From positions 22,229,001-22,293,000 of the forward strand of contig NC_064842.1 in the NCBI RefSeq assembly GCF_024166365.1: a DNA stretch of 64,000 nt, given 5' to 3'. The DNA is from Elephas maximus indicus. Lineage: Eukaryota; Chordata; Mammalia; Proboscidea; Elephantidae. Positions within the stretch are counted from its first letter, which is position 1. The number at the start of each line of letters is the position of its first letter. A program made the position numbers and the translations under genes. Positions 23,030 through 64,000 of this stretch are shown here, in pieces. A model generated the notes under the pieces. That model was not told where the DNA came from. It searched no databases and saw only the letters and a program-made list of their open reading frames with translations.

Positions 23030-24900
23030 AGCCATCACATACTATACTTTCTTCCTTTTAGCCTTCATTTAGTTTTTATTGTACAAGTAACTATGTTTAA
23101 TGCTCACCACCAGTCTTTATGTTGCTATCTCTAGTTATTTTGGTTATCTGGAGCTTATTTTCCAGTAGATTCCTCAAAAAGAACTCAAGGGAACAATATT
23201 TTCCAAGTTCTTGTATGTTAGTTAGATAAGTTTCTGTGCACTTTATACTTGAAAGTCAATTTTGTTGGACGTAAAATCCTTGGTTCACATTTTGAGTATC
23301 TTAAAAACCATATTCCATTTCTTCAGTTTGTGGAAAAGTCTGATGATAGTCTTATTTTTTCTTATATATGCAATTTGCTGTTTTCACCTAGATGCCTAAA
23401 GGATCTTTTCTTTACAGTTCAGTAGCTTGGTTATTTGTCTTGGAGTTGGCTGTTCTGGGTTAATACTTTGGTGAGTTTTCTTGAAAAAAAAAAAAAAGTA
23501 TATAATTTCCTTCAGAAATACATAACTATATATGATTATATATCTATATAATTTCCTTCACTCCTTTTATCTGTATTGGGTCTTCTTTCCCTACCTTCAA
23601 TATTGGTCACTTTCTCTTGAATCCTTTCTTCACTTTTTTATTTTTGCCTTCTTTCTTTTAAGGTATTATTTGTAGTGTGTGCCTTCTAGTTTAGCATTCA
23701 CTTCTGAAGTGTTTTTATTTCTAATGCTTTCCTAAGAGTTTTTGTTTTTCTAGTTGTAAATGTCTTATATCATTTTATCTTTTAGCACACTTTGAAATGG
23801 GTTAGTTTTGATCTGTCCAGTGGGTATATTATTCTGGTAGATTTGCACTCTTTAGGGATGCTATTTTACTCTTGATTCTTTTTTCTTAAAATAACTTTGT
23901 GTGAGATTGACCTAAAAACTTTTCTATGGCAAGATTAGTTTTCCTAAACTTTGAGAAGCATGGCTCATGGGAGCCTAACTTCAGTTTGTTTTCTTTAAGT
24001 GTTCAAAGGCATGGTGTCCTGCTGTTATTTCTCTACTAGCTGTTCTTCCTCCACTTGTATTTTAACCTTTCTTTGCCTCTGTTGTTCCTCTTGTTCAATT
24101 TTGGCTTTACTTCCAGCAGTTTCTCTTCTGTGGGAGACTCTGTCCTGAAAGAGCCCCGTCTTATCAGTTTTAATAGTTTACAGGGACTAGGCTGTTTCAA
24201 TCCTTCAGACCTTACCACCGGCCTCTAGCACTCACCCACTATTGGAACAGGCAAAGCTCTTCATGCTTTCCAGTAGTTATTCTAAAGTTATGTTCTTATG
24301 TTCTCAGGTCCATCCAATGCCCTGCTGTCTCCCTCTACTTCTCAATAGGTGCTAACACCATGCAGGCTTGCAGCTGTTGGTGGCTTGTCTTCACTCATTT
24401 ATATTTTCTGATTTGAGGACAGTATGTCACCTAAATTTGTTGTAAATGTTCTCCATAGGCTTTTGGTTTTGCTATCCAGTTGCTTTTATGAGGGGATTTA
24501 GAGGCTGCAAAAATATGGCACAGGTGCCATCTTCCCAGAATCTCTCACAGTTTTCTCATAAGTTTTCAGTCCTACTTTTAGCATCGCCCTGTCCCTCTGC
24601 CTTCTGAGGAGCCTGTGTGACATCCCCATTTAATGAGCCCAGCTAGACTTGTACTTCTTGTTGGTTTCCCCCACTGGAGAAACTATCACTTCTTCATTAA
24701 ATCACTTACCATTCTTCCATTCATGTTCCAAACCCGTCTGATTTTTCTCTTTTTCCTTTCTGTTAACTCTTGTGACTCTGCAGGGTTTTATCCCTTTTCT
24801 GTTATGTAAATGGAGCTTCAAGAGTGAGATTAAACTTTTTGTAGACAATGTTTGGCTCATTCTTAGTTTTTTCTATAAGAAACATTCCAAAGAAATTCAA
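23030..24900. mobile_element. AT-rich block, probably antisense LINE-1 5' region
   Basis: Stretches such as TTGGTTCACATTTTGAGTATC and GATCTTTTCTTTACAGTTC recall antisense LINE-1 sequence. Assignment is weak and there is no gene. Confidence 0.3.
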
Positions 24901-24920
24901 ATTTGCTTTTGTTCTTTAGT

Positions 24921-25345
24921 GTACTAAGTTGAATAGTGTCCCCCACAATTCATGTCCTTCCCAGAACCTCAAAATATGACCTTATTTGGAAATAGGATCT
25001 CTGCAGATGTAATTGGTTAAGGTGGTCATTTGGAGTACAGTGGGCACGGAACCCAGCATGACTGGTATCCTTATAAGACACAGAGACACATGGGGAAGGA
25101 TGCCATGTGACAACAGAGGCAGAGTGGTGTAATTCCTCTACAAATCAACGAATGCCAAGATGGTGGGCAGCCACCAGAGCTAGAAAAGAGGCATGGAAAA
25201 GACACTCAGAACCTTCCAGAAGGAACCAGCCTTGTCAGCACCTTGATTTCAGACTTTTAGCCTCCAAGCTGTTCAGAGAATAAATTTCCATTGTTAAGCT
25301 GCCCGGTTTGTGGTACTTTGCTATGGCAGCCCCAGGAAATGAATA
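24921..25345 (+). mobile_element. Solo LTR, MLT1-like
   Basis: Block order of an MLT1-type MaLR LTR: TTGAATAGTGTCCCCCACAA, TATTTGGAAATAGGATCTCTG, CCTTATAAGACACAGAGAC, CACCTTGATTTCAGACTTTTAG, then AATAAATTTCCATTGTTAAGC. Confidence 0.75.
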
Positions 25346-25349
25346 TATT

Positions 25350-26331
25350 TTAATTAGATCTTTTGTGGGATCTATGTTTTTTTTGCTGGTTTTTACAATT
25401 TTGATGTATTGTTTTTGTTCCATTTCGACTCATTCATCCAAGAGTCGCCTAAGTCTCACTTAAAAATTAAAATACTGTGTCCCCTTCATCCATCCTTTAT
25501 ATCTCAGATACGTTTATATTCCCTATACTTCCTCTCACGTCAGATCTTCACTTGTATAAGTGGTTCTCTTTCCAGGCATTTGCCTATTGTTTTGCAGAAT
25601 GTACATATCACAGACCCTGTAGTTCTGGTACTTCATATTGCCTTTAGGGATCTTAGTTTTAATATGTATTAAGGAGTTCTCGGCCCACACTTTAAGACAT
25701 ATTAAGAAACACTGAGGATATTTCTGAAGTTTAAAGTTATTAATGGCATAAGTAGTAGTTCATTTTATATTAGGCTGAAAGCAGTTTTCCACCAGTGTCA
25801 ACCTGTAACCCAGCCACACTTGAGGGATACCAGACCATCATCCCAGACATGTAATGCTCTTCCACCTGACCAGCCACCCGCCTCAGCCCAGTAACTTTAT
25901 CTTCAATTCAACCTGAAGAACAGACAGGAAAAGCAGGTGGGGAAATTTTAAAGGCTGAAGAAATACAGTGATTTTTCTCTAGAATAAAATGATTATAGAA
26001 TTGTGGTTTTTCACTTATCCTTATATGTGACAACATTATAGATATCTTTAGAGTAGATTTTTTTAAATTTCAGGGAACTTGCACAATTCACATTAAAACT
26101 TTCAACAAGCTGTCAGAGATAAAAATGATTCCTCTATTTAGCTTCTTACGAAAATATAAAAAGCTGAGCAAAAGAAACAATTACATAGTTAATATACAAA
26201 ATGTACTCTATTTTAAAAATGACATAGATCTAAAAACAAATCTTTCAGGCTGGTAACTGCCTCATTCCCAAATAGGGACTTCAAATTGATTGAGATCCTC
26301 TTGCAGGCAACAGCCTCCCAAGCAGCCTGCG
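25350..26331 (-). other. EXO1 3' flank and 3'UTR
   Basis: Sequence beyond the EXO1 stop codon in the direction of transcription. No perfect AATAAA is visible on the minus strand close to the stop. A variant ATTAAA lies at about 25655, so the polyadenylation site is not settled. Confidence 0.4.
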
Positions 26332-60468
<34,137 letters not shown>

Positions 60469-60635
60469 CTGCATGATATAAAAGGAAAACAGAAACGTAT
60501 AAAGCAAAATATATTTACCAAAAAGTTTTAGAAAAATAAAGACAAAGAGCTTGGAAACTAATACAGAAACTGTTATTGTTTCGACATTTGAGAATCACTG
60601 CTCTTTAATATCTTAACTGGGCTCCTCCCTGTCAA

Positions 60636-60798
60636 GGAGCCCTGGTGGTGCAGTAGTTAAGGAATCAGCTGCTAACCAAAAGGTCAGCAGTTCAAATCTA
60701 CCAGCCGCTACTTGGAAACCCTATGGGGCAGTTCTACTCTGTCCTATAGGGTCACAATGAGTTGGAATGAACTCAATGGCAAGGAGTTTGGTTTTGGT
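60636..60798 (+). mobile_element. AfroSINE, short type, with target-site duplication
   Basis: Flanked by TCCCTGTCAA at 60626-60635 and 60799-60808. Head GGAGCCCTGGTGGTGCAGTAG, tail GAGTTGGAATGAACTCAATGG. It lies in the first EXO1 intron. Confidence 0.95.
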
Positions 60799-60809
60799 TC
60801 CCTGTCAAA

Positions 60810-62100
60810 CAATTTCTACGGTCTTTAATATTTACATTCATCACCAATACTACCTCTAAGGCCACCTGATAGTTGCTCAATGCTTATTCTTTCCAAAGTG
60901 CTTTCACATTTGGAATCATTAATGTGTATGCTCCAAGCCTATACATAACCCAGTGCTAGGCACATAGAAGGTGCTCACAAAGTATGAGTCTCTCCTTTCT
61001 CCAAAAACAAACTGTTAAAATCTATAAAATTAGGTATGCTCAGATAACATTGCCCCTACACAAGGCATTATAAGAGCCAACATACAACAGCACAGGAGTG
61101 GAAACTCAAAACACAGTTTGCAGGAAGGAAGGCATTTCAACTGCAAAGTAAAGAAATATATACAACAGGATGTGCACTTTTTTTTAGGACTAAAGTACAC
61201 TGCCACTGGGATGCATTATTATAAGCAATGAACATTCTGTTAATTAGCAATGGCGGTGCTGCTCTCTCAAAGTCACCCTAAAGAAAAGGTAAAACCGCCT
61301 GCTGTGCAAATACAGCTTCAAGACAAACCCTTTAACTCTCCACTCCGTTCCGTCCAAGTTGCTGCACCTAAGCCCTTTGTACACAGAAATTCTGGAGCTG
61401 CCATGGCCCTTTCCTAACCTACTACCCACCCTCTTCTCCCTAACTCCTCACCCCCAGCCCCCAATAGAAAGTGAAAGGCAGCAAAGGGCACTGAGCAGTT
61501 GCACTGCGTTCCATAACACAGGTGTCTCCCACTAGCCATCACGTTTGGAAGGACCAGCAAAAAAAAAAAAAAATACAGGCTCAGCAGTCAGTCTTACCGT
61601 GTTGACACCTTATCAGAGCTGTGATGCTCTAGTCAACGATTCTCAAACTGTAGAAGTTCACAGAATCTCAACTCCACTTTCAGCTACAGGAGCGAGCCCA
61701 GGGATTTTGAATTTTAGACACAAGAGGTCGTTTGGTGCAGGTGGTCATCAAGCCCCAGCTTGAGGAAAACAATTAGTCTCCCACTTCTCAATGTCTCTAC
61801 ATAGAGCTTTCTTTCACTCTGAGAAAAACATAATACACATTTCATCCAACTTATATAAGTGTCTTCTAGGCTAGGTAAAGGTCCTAGAATAAATATTTTC
61901 CCTTTAGCATGGTAAGGATGGCTCAGCGCACAGATCTCAGGGCACCCAACGGCAGCAACTTCTCCGCTTTATCCCACTGTCTCACAGGGATGTTCAGGAG
62001 CGGCTCGCAAACCCATTCCAGACGACACGCTTCGTTTGGCCTGCACGATATGAAGGAGAAACATTTACTTGTCAGCATTTAAAAGTTGGGAGATTGCAGG
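60810..62100. other. EXO1 first intron, upstream part
   Basis: Intron between the leader exon and the first coding exon. A short L2/MIR-type phrase (CCCAGTGCTAGGCACATAGA) occurs at about 60951. No gene in it. Confidence 0.45.
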
Positions 62101-62528
62101 TAAAAACTGGACTGCCAGCTCTATTAGAGAAGTCCTACACCCCCGGTCTCTGCTCCCCCGCTGAAATGCATGGAGCTAGCGCGGCCCCTCCCTCGGGTCA
62201 CTGAGGTCGCCCTCGCTCAGCCAGACACGGTGCCCGGGAACTAAACGCTCTCCCTTCCCAAGTCCTGCACGCAGGCAGCGCCCCCGTCCACGCGTCCAGG
62301 AAGGCCATGTCAGCCCCCTCTTCCCCTCCAGAGGGTCCCCGAATCCCGAGAGGAGGGACAGGGGAGACTCGAAGATCGAGCCTTGCGGGGACCGGCAGGA
62401 ACCCAGTTCCCAGCCCCAGGGCTCCCGCAGAGCCCCCTCGCCCCACTCTCCGGGAAGGGCTCTCCCCGCCCGGCCGAGGGCAGCCTGGTGCGGGCACTGA
62501 TACCCGCCGCCCAACGCCCCTCACTCAC

Positions 62529-62610
62529 TAGGGCCACAGTACCCGAGGCGAGCGGCGTAGAACACAAGGAGCCAGGCTGCAGGCGAGCGCCAAAGGGCCG
62601 GCTTTTCAAT
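62529..62610 (-). other. EXO1: Candidate non-coding first exon of EXO1
   Basis: The minus strand has a good donor GTGAGT at 62523-62528, so an exon ending at 62529 could splice to the acceptor at 60468. The 5' edge is a guess set by the E2F-type site just upstream. Confidence 0.45.
62587..62594 (-). promoter_or_regulatory. E2F-type site
   Basis: TTTGGCGC on the minus strand, an exact match to the E2F consensus TTTSSCGC. It would fit S-phase expression of EXO1. Confidence 0.55.
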
Positions 62611-62848
62611 TTGCGCGGGACAGGCCGGCCCCGCCCCCAGCGGAAGTGGCGTCAGTGCGCAGCCCGAGACGACGGCTCCGCCTCCGGCGGCCTACATCCG
62701 CTCCTTCCGGGCCTGAGCCCACCACCTCCCTGGATGTGTCGGTCGCCATGTGCTTCCGGACGACGTCGCCTGCCCGAGCCTCGTGCGGTCCTTTGAAGGT
62801 GCAGACAGGGAACGATGCTCCGGAAGTTGGGAGTTTTGCTTTCGCCGG

Positions 62849-62869
62849 GGCTTCTGGGACGTGTAGTTC
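62849..62869 (-). promoter_or_regulatory. ZNF143 (Staf) type site
   Basis: Minus strand reads ACTACACGTCCCAGAAGCC, close to the known ACTACAATTCCCAGAATGC consensus. It lies about 250 bp upstream of the probable EXO1 start. Confidence 0.6.
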
Positions 62870-62909
62870 TCTGCTGGCCGCGGTCTCCGTTCCGGGCAGC
62901 TGACTTTTA

Positions 62910-63570
62910 AAGAGCGTCGCTGCGTGGTTTATGTTGAAATTTGGGGGAAAAGAAAATAGAGCTTGACTTCTAATATTCCTTTGAATCCCCCTGGAGACTT
63001 TGGGGGGTGGGGAGTGGATTTATAAATAATTTAACTGGTAAGTCCGAGAAAACTTTATAACCAAACAATCTTGAAAATGTGTGTAATGGATAAGTTATGG
63101 TACACAGACTTTAAAGACTTTTTGGACTTTGGTGGCGACTTGGTTACGCTTCCAGAGCCCATAACACCCCAGACCTGGTCGCCGTCCTCTTAGGAATTTT
63201 ATGGTGGAGAAGTGTGGGAAGAACCTTAGGCCAAACCACAAAATATTTTGAGTCCAGAGATCGACAGGCATGATAATTCAGATTAAATTAAAGGAGTTGA
63301 AGAAGTAGATCCATTTTTAAAAATGTTCCTGTTTGACTACCTTCTGTACGTGTTTCTCTCATGCTTCCCTTAAAACTCGTTTCATGATCGTGCCGTCATC
63401 CCCACCTGTTAACATAAAGTAGTTGAGCAGGTACCGGTTTGGGGGAAGGGGCTCAGGAGGAGCAGGGCTGCCTCTTCCCCGTTCTAGTCTTTAGAGCTGA
63501 GGCTAGGAGTGGAGGCCAGAAGAGTTACCTTCCTTTGCACTTCCAATACCCAGGGTAAACCGCACCCTGG
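62910..63570. other. Upstream flank of EXO1
   Basis: No gene or clear repeat. In human the upstream neighbour is WDR64 (recalled), and none of it is visible here. Confidence 0.4.
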
Positions 63571-63571
63571 A

Positions 63572-63750
63572 CCAAAACCAAAAAAAACGAAAACGAACCC
63601 ATTGCCGTCGAGTTGATTCCAACTCATAGCGACCCTATAGGACAGGATAGAGCTGCCCCTCAGAGCTTCCAAGGAGCACCTGGTGGATTTGAACTGCGGA
63701 CCTTTTGGTTAGGAGCTGTAGCCCTTAACCACTGTGCCACCAGGGTTTCC
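63572..63750 (-). mobile_element. AfroSINE, short type, reverse
   Basis: From CCCATTGCCGTCGAGTTGATTC to GTGCCACCAGGGTTTCC. Low divergence. Confidence 0.94.
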
Positions 63751-63818
63751 CACCCAGGACTAGCTTGGAGCAAACTGTAGGGGACAGTTCCGAACAGCAG
63801 AGGGACTTAGATATGAGA

Positions 63819-64000
63819 GGGAGTCCCTGGGTGGGGCAGATGGTTAACTGCTGGGCTATTAATCAAAAGGTTGGTGGTTAGAACCCACCCACAGGTGCCT
63901 CAGAAGATAGGCCTGGCAATCTGCTTCTGGAGGTCACAGCCATGAAAGCCCTATGGTACACATCTACACTGACCCAGGATGGCTTCTGGTTGGTTTTGGT
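63819..64000 (+). mobile_element. AfroSINE, long type, cut by window edge
   Basis: Head GGGAGTCCCTGGGTGGGGCAG, middle AGGCCTGGCAATCTGCTTC, then ACACTGACCCAGGATGGC near the edge. Confidence 0.88.

Larger units (their letters stand above)
62130..62900. promoter_or_regulatory. CpG island and promoter of EXO1
   Basis: The only strongly CpG-rich stretch in the window, at the 5' end of EXO1. It holds a GC box (CCCCGCCCCC at about 62630), several ETS-type CGGAAG cores (62641, 62821 and reverse copies at about 62705 and 62754), an E2F-type site and a ZNF143-type site. No TATA box is evident. This fits a housekeeping and cell-cycle promoter. Confidence 0.85.

Noticed and set aside
62176-62903. Several overlapping open frames of 74-137 codons on both strands
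   Set aside because: They are a by-product of few stop codons in the CpG island, with no known domain and no conservation evidence.

Overview
This is a 64 kb piece of mammalian nuclear DNA. About forty copies of a tRNA-derived SINE with a 3' end of the type ...ATGAGTCGGAATCGACTCGATGGCAAC, together with RTE-type LINE copies sharing that tail, point to an afrotherian and most probably an elephant. A manatee, dugong or hyrax cannot be excluded from the sequence alone. It is an ordinary gene-plus-repeat region of a chromosome, and I found no prokaryotic-style system, CRISPR array or undescribed gene cluster.

Two protein genes are supported, both on the minus strand. MAP1LC3C, an ATG8-family autophagy protein, occupies 7758-10455 in four exons and is intact (156 codons plus stop). 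EXO1, the 5'-3' exonuclease of mismatch repair and DNA-end resection, occupies 26332-60455 in thirteen coding exons. Its non-coding first exon and CpG-island promoter lie near 62.1-62.9 kb. The assembled EXO1 reading frame is open for 851 codons, every splice junction keeps phase, and all seven acidic catalytic residues are present. The two genes lie in tandem about 16 kb apart.

Layout: 1-7500 is repeat-rich flank (LINE-1, SINEs, an RTE LINE, an LTR). 7.7-10.6 kb is MAP1LC3C. 10.6-26.3 kb is intergenic, with LTRs, a LINE-1 5' region and the longest RTE copy. 26.3-62.6 kb is EXO1, whose introns hold SINEs, LINE-1 pieces, DNA transposons and a small endogenous retrovirus remnant. 62.1-62.9 kb is the CpG island. 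63-64 kb is upstream flank with two SINEs.

The points most worth a second look are an in-frame 14-residue tandem duplication in EXO1 exon 10, a near-perfect 38-bp fold-back palindrome in the last EXO1 intron, the relative orientation of MAP1LC3C and EXO1 (opposite to what I recall for human), a tandem splice donor in exon 6, deletion derivatives of the RTE LINE, and a retroviral remnant with a tRNA-Arg-type primer site. Repeat-family names come from recognition, not from a database search, and repeat boundaries are good to roughly 5-20 bases.
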